Positions 1 to 6,370 are shown, counted from the stretch's first letter. The stretch is 9,138 nt of DNA from an uncultured Neisseriaceae bacterium (GCA_903891375.1 CAITEL010000286.1:1-9138); one strand, 5' to 3'. Notes: a model not told the origin generated them from the letters alone. Program-made: numbers and translations.

Positions 1-1
1 A

Positions 2-262
2 AAAAATCTGCTCAAATCGACAGATATTGGTGTAGGGTCCCAGGGCGAAAGACTTGCCGGCCAGCATTTAGATACCCACTCTAAAGAAGTAGTAACAGAT
101 TTGTTAAAACTGATTAAAGATAACAGTGAAACGGGCGAATTAACTAGTCGTGAAATAACAGCAAGCATAGAAAATACAACTGTTACATTACTTCCAAAAA
201 AAGCAATAGTTCCTATCAAATACATTCATAAAAGTGCAGAAATTAATATTAACAATTTTTAG
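2..262 (+). CDS. C-terminal end of an unrecognised protein (partial)
   Basis: Reading from base 2, 86 codons stay open and end at TAG (260-262), while the other two forward frames meet stops early. The 5' end lies outside the window. The visible part is hydrophilic, with a probable helix ([19 protein letters not shown]) followed by a stretch that looks beta-rich ([17 protein letters not shown]). There is no signal peptide, membrane segment or motif that I recognise, so no function is given. Its stop overlaps the AGGA ribosome binding site of the HU gene and lies 10 bases before that gene's ATG, which suggests one transcript or translational coupling. The first 60 bases are richer in G+C than the rest. 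That it is coding is inferred from the long open frame and the tight spacing. Confidence 0.6.
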   Translation, partial: KNLLKSTDIGVGSQGERLAGQHLDTHSKEVVTDLLKLIKDNSETGELTSREITASIENTTVTLLPKKAIVPIKYIHKSAEININNF

Positions 263-272
263 GAAAAATACT

Positions 273-701
273 ATGAATAAATCTCAACTTATAGAAGTGA
301 TTTCAAATAACGCAGACATTACCAAAGTTGATGCAGGTATAGCTATCGACACGTTCATAAAGGCTATTACCGGCGCTTTAAAATCTGGCGATTCTGTAAC
401 CTTAATTGGTTTGGGTTCATTCTCAACGGTAAAACGTGCTGCACGTGTTGGTCGCAATCCAAAAACAGGTAAAGAAATCAAAATCCCAAGTAAAGTTGTA
501 CCTAAATTTAAATCAGGTAAAGCTTTAAAAGAGATTATTGCAGGAAAAGTAAAATTTAAACCAGCAGCAAAAGTCGTAAAAGCTAAAGTAGTGACTTCTG
601 CTAAAAAAGTAGTGAAAACTACTAAACCAGCAGTTAAAAAAGCAGTTAGCGTAACTAAACCTGCAGTTAAAAAAGCAGTGAAAGTTACTAAGAAAAAATA
701 A
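273..701 (+). CDS. hup: HU-family DNA-binding protein with histone H1-like lysine-rich C-terminal tail
   Basis: This is a nucleoid-associated protein that binds and bends DNA as a dimer. Residues 1-90 form a complete HU fold: the N-terminal helices, the GLGSF turn (46-50) and the DNA-binding arm with R61-N62-P63, whose proline intercalates in HU. I chose ATG 273 because AGGA (261-264) sits 8 bases before it and the protein then starts like other HU proteins ([10 protein letters not shown]). An upstream in-frame GTG at 234 would add 13 residues of no HU character. The protein is 142 residues, against about 90 for normal HU. The extra tail (about 91-142) has 19 lysines in 52 residues, many alanines and valines, no acidic residues, and two near-identical TKPAVKKAV units. 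Such tails are known in mycobacterial HU and resemble eukaryotic H1 and chlamydial Hc1. Stronger DNA compaction by the tail is inference. No lon gene, the usual hupB neighbour, is visible. Confidence 0.93.
   Translation: MNKSQLIEVISNNADITKVDAGIAIDTFIKAITGALKSGDSVTLIGLGSFSTVKRAARVGRNPKTGKEIKIPSKVVPKFKSGKALKEIIAGKVKFKPAAKVVKAKVVTSAKKVVKTTKPAVKKAVSVTKPAVKKAVKVTKKK
621..679 (+). repeat. Tandem repeat of 33-base period in the HU tail
   Basis: The segments 621-646 and 654-679 match at 25 of 26 bases and are offset by 33 bases (11 codons). They encode the two TKPAVKKAV units of the HU tail. The near-identity at DNA level, not only at protein level, suggests recent duplication. Such a repeat could change copy number by slippage and so vary tail length between strains, which is inference. 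Confidence 0.85.
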
Positions 702-723
702 ACTGCTATACTTTAATAGCTCT

Positions 724-800
724 AAAACACAGGTATGTGGCAAATATCCAAGGTGACCGTCTCTATACAGAGCGTCATTGTGCTAACATACTTGTGGTTT
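724..800. other. Nested hairpin in the hup/zeta-kinase intergenic region (possible structured RNA or palindromic element)
   Basis: The arms 724-738 and 786-800 pair at 13 of 15 positions by Watson-Crick rules, plus one G-U pair and one mismatch. Inside, 754-764 pairs with 769-777 through 9 base pairs with two single-base bulges and an ATAC loop, and two further G-U pairs can be added at its base. The stretch is richer in G+C than the flanks. No T-run follows the outer stem (TTTAAAT only), so it is not a standard intrinsic terminator. It could be a 3' UTR structure of hup, a small RNA, or a decayed palindromic repeat. A 25-codon ORF inside (735-812) has no convincing ribosome binding site and is not called. 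Confidence 0.5.
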
Positions 801-841
801 AAATATGAATGAGTACATTGTAGAAAAGGGTACACACAAAA

Positions 842-1462
842 TTGAATAGAGTTATTAACCAAGAAATCATTAATCAAATCCAAATAAATTATGATAAAAT
901 CCCCTTAGCTATTTTCTTACTTGGAACCAATGGTTGTGGTAAAAGCTCACTACGTAATTATTTAAATCTAAGCGATATCCAAACAAATATTGACCCCGAC
1001 ATGCTAAATCGTATTTTCATGACAAAATACCCACATACGTACCCAATAGAATCTGCAAAACAGGCATTAAAAATGTATAATGAAGCCTTGGAGACTAAAC
1101 TAAATATTTGCCTTGAAAGTACCTTATCTGGGCATGGAACTATGCAAAGAATAATAACCACTAAACAATTGGGTTATAAAACCGTAGCTTATTATATTGG
1201 TTTAAATAGTGTTGAATTAAACCTTCAACGAATTGCTTTAAGAGTAGAAAACGGTGGCCATAACATCAAAGAACAAACTGTAAGAAGACGGTATAACGAA
1301 TCAGCAAGTAATTTATGCAAAATTTACAGCTACTTAGATGAATTACACATAATTGATAATAGTGATCTATATTTTCGTCTACAATATAGTATTATTAACC
1401 AAACAGAAAAACACCAATATTGCAACACCCCAGAGCCATGGACACAATTTTTATTTAAATAA
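842..1462 (+). CDS. Zeta-toxin-like P-loop kinase, orphan
   Basis: This 206-residue P-loop kinase belongs to the zeta/PezT-like group (the group annotated as predicted ABC-type ATPase). Visible marks are Walker A GTNGCGKS (28-35); NIDPDMLNR (49-57), where zeta toxins keep a catalytic Asp and a substrate-binding Arg; LESTLSG (91-97); R134 and GGHNI (138-142); VRRRY (147-151); and IIDNSD near 170-175. Well-studied zeta toxins phosphorylate UDP-N-acetylglucosamine, but the substrate of this short form cannot be told from sequence. A stop at 821-823 and the absence of an ATG make TTG 842 the likely start, with AAAGGG (825-830) 11 bases upstream. A 14-codon frame (805-849) overlaps this start, and removing one A from the AAAA at 838-841 would fuse it in frame, giving an ATG start. 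No epsilon- or PezA-like antitoxin gene is adjacent, so a toxin role is unproven; a housekeeping or phage-related kinase is also possible. Confidence 0.82.
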   Translation: MNRVINQEIINQIQINYDKIPLAIFLLGTNGCGKSSLRNYLNLSDIQTNIDPDMLNRIFMTKYPHTYPIESAKQALKMYNEALETKLNICLESTLSGHGTMQRIITTKQLGYKTVAYYIGLNSVELNLQRIALRVENGGHNIKEQTVRRRYNESASNLCKIYSYLDELHIIDNSDLYFRLQYSIINQTEKHQYCNTPEPWTQFLFK

Positions 1463-1528
1463 CTAACACCGAATAGATCATTACATGGTACAATAATCTC
1501 TTCTAAAAATTAATTTTAACCTTTAAAA

Positions 1529-1546
1529 GGTGTTACGGTGAACACC
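1529..1546. other. Small hairpin GGTGTT/AACACC
   Basis: GGTGTT (1529-1534) and AACACC (1541-1546) form a perfect 6-bp dyad around a 6-base loop, 67 bases after the zeta-kinase stop. The following ATTATCCTT is only weakly T-rich, so a terminator role is possible but not shown; a protein-binding operator is an alternative. Confidence 0.35.
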
Positions 1547-1572
1547 ATTATCCTTAGCTCAATCAATTTAAT

Positions 1573-1598
1573 ACGAAGGCATTAAAAAAAGCCTGCGT
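1573..1598. other. Hairpin ACGAAGGC/GCCTGCGT with A-rich loop
   Basis: The arms 1573-1580 and 1591-1598 pair at 7 of 8 positions around the loop ATTAAAAAAA. On the minus strand the loop becomes a T-run inside the hairpin, not after it, so this is not a normal intrinsic terminator in either direction. Its role is unknown. Confidence 0.35.
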
Positions 1599-1657
1599 AA
1601 TATCATCTATGTCAAAAATTAATAGACATATATATCTACTTGTATTATTTGTATTCT

Positions 1658-1671
1658 TTATGTTAACATAA
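1658..1671. promoter_or_regulatory. Perfect 14-base palindrome, candidate operator for the transporter gene
   Basis: TTATGTTAACATAA is a perfect dyad about 110 bases before the transporter ATG. It falls exactly between a weak -35 (TTGTAT, 1649-1654) and a weak -10 (TAACAT, 1672-1677) spaced 17 bases apart, which is a usual place for a regulator of a drug-efflux gene to bind. Both promoter hexamers are poor matches and AT-rich DNA gives many such, so this is a suggestion only. Confidence 0.3.
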
Positions 1672-1780
1672 TAACATATACATTAGACCATTATTTAATC
1701 TGGTGGTATTTCTATTTTTATTCATGTGTATATTACTTGATTACTTAATATTAAACATTTATTTTTGAAAGCACATAAAC

Positions 1781-2971
1781 ATGCAAAATAATTTACGTTT
1801 ATATTTATTTGCGGCCTCATTTGTAATTTACGAATTTACCACTTATGCCTCAAATGATATGATAATGCCTGGAATGTTATCCGTTGTGAAAGAATTTAAT
1901 TCACCAGTTAGTTACATTGCCCTCTCAATAATTTTTTTCTTATTTGGTAATGCAATGTTACAATTATTCTTAGGCCCATTAGCTGAAAGATTTGGCAAAA
2001 GGTGTCTAATTATCTATGGTAATATCATATTTATCGTTTTCACCATTTTTCTAGCCTTATCAATAAATATGCATATGTTTTTAATTGGCAGATTACTCCA
2101 AGGAGCAGGATTAGCATTTATTGCTATGGGGTATGCAATGATACATGAAAATTTTAATGATAAAAACGCAGTTAAACTAACGGCACTAATGGCAAACGTT
2201 AGTGTACTTGCACCTATAATAGGCCCAGTAATTGGTGGTATTATTATTAGCTATGTATCATGGCGTTACGTTTTTATCTTTAGTATATTTACTGCATTAA
2301 TCTCATTATATGGCTTAATTAAATATGCGCCGTATAATAAAACCCCACTGCAAAAATTAAAATTTAAAGAAATTATTGAAAATTATTTTCAAATAGTTAA
2401 AATGCCAAAATTTATCATAGGAGTGCTTGCTGTTGGTTTAGTTGTTATGCCGTCTATGACTTGGATAGCAATTGCCCCTACATTAATAATGCATACACTA
2501 AAACTACCTGTAAGTGATTATATGTTGTATCAAGCAATTGCAATTGGCGGTTTTTTTATCAGTACTATTATTAATCAAATTATCGCTGGTAAAGTTGATA
2601 TGATGAAATTAGTTGATTTTGGTGCCAAACTGAGTATTTCAGGGTTTGTTGTAATTGCTATATTTTATAACCATATTTTTATGATTTCTATTGGTTTTTG
2701 TGTATGTTGTATTGGTCTAGGCCTACAGATGGGGACGATGTTTAGAGTATTGGGCAAACTTGAAGTTAAATCACAAAGTATGTTATTTTCACTAATGGCA
2801 TTTGTTCAAATCATTATTATGGCTATTTTACTCGAAATTGTCAATAACATTCTAAAAAGCTTTGATTACTCTTTAACCAGTTTTGTAATTACCTGCCTCA
2901 TACTAGGAGCGCTGTCGTTATGCTTTGTCTTTAAATTTATTAAAATGAACAATAACAGAAACTGGCAGTAA
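1781..2971 (+). CDS. mdfA: MdfA-type multidrug efflux transporter (MFS, DHA1 family)
   Basis: This 396-residue inner-membrane protein has 12 predicted membrane segments and fits proton-driven export of lipophilic drugs and cations. Helix 1 carries YEFTTYASNDMIMPGML (17-33), very close to the MdfA signature; E18 and D26 occupy the places of MdfA E26 and D34, the acidic residues used for cation and proton coupling. R104 in GRLLQG matches the essential motif B arginine (R112 in MdfA, as I recall). Motif A appears as GPLAERFGKR (65-74) and the antiporter motif C as the stretch 135-153 rich in Ala, Pro and Gly. Length is close to MdfA (410). The start ATG 1781 has GAAAG (1767-1771) 9 bases upstream. 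It stands alone, facing the convergent ffs gene only about 16 bases after its stop, and a palindrome upstream may be its operator. A Bcr/CflA assignment is less likely given the YEF..ND motif. The physiological substrate cannot be predicted. Confidence 0.88.
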   Translation: MQNNLRLYLFAASFVIYEFTTYASNDMIMPGMLSVVKEFNSPVSYIALSIIFFLFGNAMLQLFLGPLAERFGKRCLIIYGNIIFIVFTIFLALSINMHMFLIGRLLQGAGLAFIAMGYAMIHENFNDKNAVKLTALMANVSVLAPIIGPVIGGIIISYVSWRYVFIFSIFTALISLYGLIKYAPYNKTPLQKLKFKEIIENYFQIVKMPKFIIGVLAVGLVVMPSMTWIAIAPTLIMHTLKLPVSDYMLYQAIAIGGFFISTIINQIIAGKVDMMKLVDFGAKLSISGFVVIAIFYNHIFMISIGFCVCCIGLGLQMGTMFRVLGKLEVKSQSMLFSLMAFVQIIIMAILLEIVNNILKSFDYSLTSFVITCLILGALSLCFVFKFIKMNNNRNWQ

Positions 2972-2987
2972 TAGACGCTAATGGGTT

Positions 2988-3094
2988 GGGTGGGGGTGGT
3001 GAGCCTAACCCTTGGCACTTGTCAAATCTACATATGGCTGCTGTATTCCTACCCTGACCAGGTTTTGTAGCTAACAATGCAAGGAGACCCACCA
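2988..3094 (-). ncRNA. ffs: 4.5S RNA, the RNA of the signal recognition particle
   Basis: This is the RNA partner of Ffh, guiding ribosomes making membrane proteins to FtsY and the translocon. On the minus strand the helix-8 core reads GGTCAGG-GTA-GGAA-TAC-AGCAGCC: the conserved 5' and 3' sides of the internal loop and the GGAA tetraloop are identical to E. coli, while the closing pairs UCC/GGA have become GUA/UAC, a compensatory change. Moving outward, TGG/CCA, CTACA/TGTAG, TTGT/ACAA, CCTTGCA/TGCCAAGG (one bulge), GTCT/AGGC and GGTGG/CCACC pair in order, closing one hairpin of about 100 bases, the usual gammaproteobacterial size. The C-rich 3' tail resembles E. coli's. G+C is far above the surroundings, as expected for a structured RNA in an AT-rich genome. 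It lies 70 bases after ybaB on the same strand, with a possible -10 TATAAC in that gap; exact ends are estimates. Confidence 0.93.
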
Positions 3095-3164
3095 TTGTTG
3101 GGTGTCATGTGCGATCTAACAGCCGTTATATTGTTAAATAAAGACTGCTATTTTTATATAATAT

Positions 3165-3494
3165 TTAGAATGGTAACTTAAACCCACCTAATCCCCCAGG
3201 GATATTAGGTGTAGCATCTTTCATCATTTCAGAACTTTTTTCTTCAACTTTGCGATTAGCATCATTAACCGCAGCTGCGATTAAATCTTCTAACATTTCT
3301 TTATCATCCATAACAGTTGGATCAATCGTTACTTTTTTAATATCATGCTTACCAGTCATCACAACCTTAACCATCCCAGCACCTGATACGCCCTCAAGTT
3401 CTAGTTTAGCTACCTCTTCTTGTGCCTTTTGCATGTTACTTTGCACTTCTTGTGCTTTTTTCATTAAATTTGCCAATTGGCCTTTATCAAACAT
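3165..3494 (-). CDS. ybaB: YbaB/EbfC-family nucleoid-associated protein
   Basis: This small dimeric DNA-binding protein, 109 residues, is the same size as E. coli YbaB and collinear with it. It starts [15 protein letters not shown], has an amphipathic, coiled-coil-prone N-terminal helix (about 5-33), the glycine-rich turn SGAGMVKV (37-44), the IDP element followed by [16 protein letters not shown] (64-79) and a C-terminal GGFKLPF close to the family's GFKMPF end. The ATG is preceded by AAGGA at 7 bases. It follows dnaX by 18 bases, so the two are surely co-transcribed; this pairing is conserved in many bacteria. recR, which normally comes next, is absent and the SRP RNA gene takes its place. 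The cellular role of the family is not fully settled; nucleoid binding is established. Confidence 0.96.
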   Translation of the reverse strand: MFDKGQLANLMKKAQEVQSNMQKAQEEVAKLELEGVSGAGMVKVVMTGKHDIKKVTIDPTVMDDKEMLEDLIAAAVNDANRKVEEKSSEMMKDATPNIPGGLGGFKLPF

Positions 3495-3512
3495 ATATAC
3501 GTCCTTATATTT

Positions 3513-5189
3513 TTAAAGTGGTTTTATACTTCCGACCGTTATTGTAGCAGAAAATTGACTGAGCATTTGAGATAATTTTACATCACTATTAATGTAGCTC
3601 TCCGCAAGGTATTGTTTTTGTTCTTTTTCTTTGCAATTTTTTTCTTTTAAAGTATTTGTAACTTGCACCGAAAACGAATAATTTAGTTTAATTAACCTCT
3701 TAAAATAATTCGATAAAGCTTGTTCGACCTCAATTAATGCACCATCATTAAAACTATGTTGATACCGTCCATCAATAACAATTTCAAATACATTATCTAT
3801 ATAAGATACTAACTCTGAATTTTCTAAAAATGGAATAGAATAATGTTTTAAATTAACTGCGAGTTCCTCAACTAATGCCAACCAATCACCAGTAAATGAA
3901 ATAACTACATCTATTTCAACTGGTTTTTCTATTACATTCTCTGATATAGATGTGACTGTAGTAGACACTGATTCATCTATCAATTGATTATTTTGTAATG
4001 ACAGCGATTCTTCAGGAACCACAAGTGTATCCATTAGCCTTGCTTCACCATTTTGAGTGTCCAACATTACTGGTTCTACTATGTAATTAGAATTAATAAC
4101 AGTAAGGCTTTTCACTTCGTTTGAACCAATCGTAAATGCTAACATACGTAATAGTGTCATTAAAAATGTGGAATACTTATCTTCAACTATTTTAAGTTGT
4201 TTGAGTCCTAAATTACATATTTCAAAGTATAAATGCACATCATTTACACTAATTTTATTTGTAAAAATCTTTAACTGTGGATTAGAGCCACTGCCTGTAA
4301 ATTGCAATAAACTAAGATTACACAACTCTTGACTTAAGTTTTGTAAAGCACTTTCTAAATCATAACCTTCATTATAGATCTTATTTGCAATTGATGTTAG
4401 TTTCATCGCATCAGAGTTAGATAAGGCTAAAAGCATATCAAATACAATGGATTCATCTGACATACCAAGCATATGCCTAACTAAAACCTCAGTAATTGCA
4501 CCATCAGTAAACGCAATTGCTTGATCTAAAATCGACAATGCATCACGCATACTACCATTTGCAACTTTTGCAATTATATTAGTGGCTTCATTTTCAAAAC
4601 CAAGTGATTCACGCTCTAAAATAAATTTTAAGTGCTCATTTATTTCATGACTTTGAATGTTACGTAGTTTAAGCTGTAAACACCTTGAAATAACTGTAAT
4701 CGGTAATTTCTGTGGATCTGTTGTCGCTAAAATAAAAATGATATGTTCAGGTGGCTCTTCAAGAGTCTTCAATAATGCATTAAATGCAGAACGGGATAAC
4801 ATATGCACTTCATCTATAATGTAAATTTTATATAAACCTTGCGTTGGAACATATTGTGAATTTTCAATTAGTTCTCGAATATTATCAACGCCAGTATTCG
4901 ATGCCGCATCAATTTCAATAACATCAACAAATCTACCATTATCAATTTGAGTACAAGTATCACAAACACAACAAGGTTCAGAATCTTGTAAATTATTACA
5001 ATTTAATGCTTTCGCAATAATTCTGGCTATAGTGGTTTTCCCAACCCCACGTGTTCCAGTTAATAAGTATGCATGATGTAACCGCTTACGCATAATAATA
5101 TTTTTTAGCACTGTCACATTTGTTTGTTGTCCAACTAAATCTGCAAATTTTTTTGGTCTCCACTTGCGAGCTAGCACTGTATACTTCAT
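3513..5189 (-). CDS. dnaX: DNA polymerase III tau subunit (DnaX), clamp loader ATPase
   Basis: This is the motor subunit of the clamp loader, opening and loading the beta clamp and linking polymerases to the helicase. The 558-residue protein has Walker A GTRGVGKT (45-52), zinc-binding C64, C73, C76 and C79, Walker B DEVH (126-129) and the arginine finger in SRC (168-170), all at the E. coli positions. Domain III ends near 372. A short linker follows, then a tau-type C-terminal domain (about 435-558) ending in SIKPL, like the SIRPI end of E. coli tau, which binds the polymerase alpha subunit. It is some 85 residues shorter than E. coli tau (643), mainly in the linker and helicase-binding region. 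No A-AAA-AAG slippery site lies in the linker, so a frameshifted gamma form is not evident. The start matches E. coli DnaX (YTVLARKWRP). The ribosome binding site is weak, and a TATAAT 14 bases upstream implies a very short leader. Confidence 0.97.
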   Translation of the reverse strand: MKYTVLARKWRPKKFADLVGQQTNVTVLKNIIMRKRLHHAYLLTGTRGVGKTTIARIIAKALNCNNLQDSEPCCVCDTCTQIDNGRFVDVIEIDAASNTGVDNIRELIENSQYVPTQGLYKIYIIDEVHMLSRSAFNALLKTLEEPPEHIIFILATTDPQKLPITVISRCLQLKLRNIQSHEINEHLKFILERESLGFENEATNIIAKVANGSMRDALSILDQAIAFTDGAITEVLVRHMLGMSDESIVFDMLLALSNSDAMKLTSIANKIYNEGYDLESALQNLSQELCNLSLLQFTGSGSNPQLKIFTNKISVNDVHLYFEICNLGLKQLKIVEDKYSTFLMTLLRMLAFTIGSNEVKSLTVINSNYIVEPVMLDTQNGEARLMDTLVVPEESLSLQNNQLIDESVSTTVTSISENVIEKPVEIDVVISFTGDWLALVEELAVNLKHYSIPFLENSELVSYIDNVFEIVIDGRYQHSFNDGALIEVEQALSNYFKRLIKLNYSFSVQVTNTLKEKNCKEKEQKQYLAESYINSDVKLSQMLSQFSATITVGSIKPL

Positions 5190-5202
5190 TCTTTACTACT
5201 TT

Positions 5203-5230
5203 ATTATATAATTGACAAACGTAATTTTAA
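5203..5230 (-). promoter_or_regulatory. Candidate dnaX-ybaB promoter
   Basis: Read on the minus strand, a perfect -10 TATAAT (5208-5203) follows a TTAAAA -35 (5230-5225, 4 of 6 consensus bases) with a 16-base spacer. Transcription would begin near 5196, leaving only about 7 bases before the dnaX ATG, so the message would be almost leaderless. That fits the poor ribosome binding site. A second choice further upstream is TTGTAA with TAATAC at 17 bases spacing. Placement is by eye. Confidence 0.4.
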
Positions 5231-5262
5231 CATAGCTAACTGTATTAATTTGAACTCATTTG

Positions 5263-5271
5263 TGTTACAAT
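5263..5271 (+). promoter_or_regulatory. Candidate extended -10 promoter of mltG-tmk-holB
   Basis: TGTTACAAT is a TGn-extended -10 with 5 of 6 consensus bases. No good -35 lies 16-18 bases upstream, which extended -10 promoters can tolerate. Transcription would start near 5278, giving a leader of about 36 bases that contains the mltG ribosome binding site AAGAGG (5298-5303). It would fire away from the dnaX promoter in the same 124-base gap. Confidence 0.4.
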
Positions 5272-5313
5272 ATCTACTTAACAATTAAAGTGTAGCTAAG
5301 AGGCAATATTTAA

Positions 5314-6321
5314 ATGGCAATCAAACCCACAAAATTAAAATTACTATCTAAATTATTTTTGATTTTGTTTTTAATCTTAACCACTTATGTAGGAAATTTG
5401 GTATTCTTCCCTCAAAAATTACCAAATGCCGAATACCGTATTATAATTAATAAAAATGAAAATTTATCTAAACTTGGGTTATTACTCGAAGAACAAAAAA
5501 TCATAAAAAGCAATTATGCTTTTAAAGTAATACTTAAATTACTCAGTAAAGACAAAAAAGTAACGGCTGGGATGTACATACTTAAGCATCCAATATCATT
5601 ATGGGGAATTGTTCAACGAATTACAAATGGTAAACCAGATCAAATTAGCATAACAATATTAGATGGTTTAACCTTCCCACAACTAAAACAATATATCGAC
5701 CAGCTGGATAACATAAAACATTTAACAGCAGACTTAAGTGAAAAGGATATAAAAAACATCCTAAAAATTAACTCACCAAACCTAGAAGGTGCCTTTTATC
5801 CAGATACTTATTATATTATCCCTAATCAAACCGATTTAGAAATATACCACCAAGCTTATGGTACAATGCAATTAAAAGTTGAATCTTTGTTTTTGCATCG
5901 TAATCAATTTTCAAATATTAACTCACCATACCAATTGATTATACTCGCAAGTTTAATTCAAAAAGAAACAGCTAACAACAACGACATGTACTTAGTATCA
6001 ACAGTTTTTAATAATCGCCTAAAAGTAGGAATGAAATTACAAGACGACCCAGCAGTGTTTTATGGTTTAAGAGATAAAATTAAAATCACACGCCATGATT
6101 TTCAAATTGATACACCTTATAATACTTATTTACATACTGGATTACCACCTACTCCAATTTGTATTCCGTCGTTAAATGCGCTTATCTCTGCAGCAAATCC
6201 ATTAGATAAACCAAATGTTTTTTACTTTGTGGCAATTGGTGGTGGACGGACTAAATTCTCAGCCACTTATGCCGAACATATGGGTGCAGTTAGTAAATAT
6301 CTAAAAAATTCAAGTAAATAA
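5314..6321 (+). CDS. mltG: Endolytic murein transglycosylase MltG (YceG family)
   Basis: This inner-membrane enzyme cuts nascent glycan strands in the periplasm and is thought to set glycan length. It is 335 residues, near E. coli's 340. A short basic N-terminus (KPTKLKLLSK) and one membrane helix (about 11-31) give an N-in topology. A LysM-like region follows (about 40-105), then the YceG catalytic domain: EGAFYPDTYYI (158-168), ASLIQKET (212-219), NNRLKVGMKLQDDPAVFYG (233-251), PYNTYLHTGLPPTPICIPS (268-286) and the C-terminal FYFVA..GGRTKFSATYAEH. E218, the catalytic glutamate by my alignment, is present, but the residue two before it, usually Glu, is Gln here. ATG 5314 has AAGAGG 10 bases upstream. 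It heads the mltG-tmk-holB operon; pabC, which precedes it in E. coli, is absent and dnaX lies divergently instead. Confidence 0.95.
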   Translation: MAIKPTKLKLLSKLFLILFLILTTYVGNLVFFPQKLPNAEYRIIINKNENLSKLGLLLEEQKIIKSNYAFKVILKLLSKDKKVTAGMYILKHPISLWGIVQRITNGKPDQISITILDGLTFPQLKQYIDQLDNIKHLTADLSEKDIKNILKINSPNLEGAFYPDTYYIIPNQTDLEIYHQAYGTMQLKVESLFLHRNQFSNINSPYQLIILASLIQKETANNNDMYLVSTVFNNRLKVGMKLQDDPAVFYGLRDKIKITRHDFQIDTPYNTYLHTGLPPTPICIPSLNALISAANPLDKPNVFYFVAIGGGRTKFSATYAEHMGAVSKYLKNSSK

Positions 6322-6370
6322 GTTTGTGTAATCATTATTACTAAATAATCATAAATAAGGAATAGATTCG

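Larger units (their letters stand above)
1463..1780. other. 318-base non-coding stretch upstream of the mdfA-like gene
   Basis: I find no convincing gene here in any frame. It contains two small hairpins (1529-1546 and 1573-1598), a perfect 14-base palindrome (1658-1671) and a very AT-rich leader running to the transporter start. It probably holds the 3' end of the zeta-kinase transcript and the transporter promoter. Confidence 0.6.

Noticed and set aside
234..272. GTG start giving HU a 13-residue N-terminal extension
   Set aside because: The ATG at 273 has a well-placed AGGA and matches the family's N-terminus; the extension has no HU similarity and overlaps the preceding gene.
284..743. 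Two minus-strand ORFs opposite the HU gene
   Set aside because: They mirror the lysine-rich coding strand (giving Phe/Ser/Cys-rich protein) and have no independent support.
735..812. 25-codon ORF with a hydrophobic stretch (VSIQSVIVLTYLWF), a possible type I toxin-like peptide
   Set aside because: No convincing ribosome binding site, and it lies within the nested hairpin; ORFs of this size are expected by chance.
3250..3516. Plus-strand 88-codon ORF opposite ybaB
   Set aside because: Shadow of the well-conserved ybaB gene.
3637..3643. Seven-A run on the dnaX coding strand as a programmed frameshift site
   Set aside because: It lies deep in the C-terminal domain, not after domain III, and the context is A-AAA-AAT rather than the known A-AAA-AAG signal.
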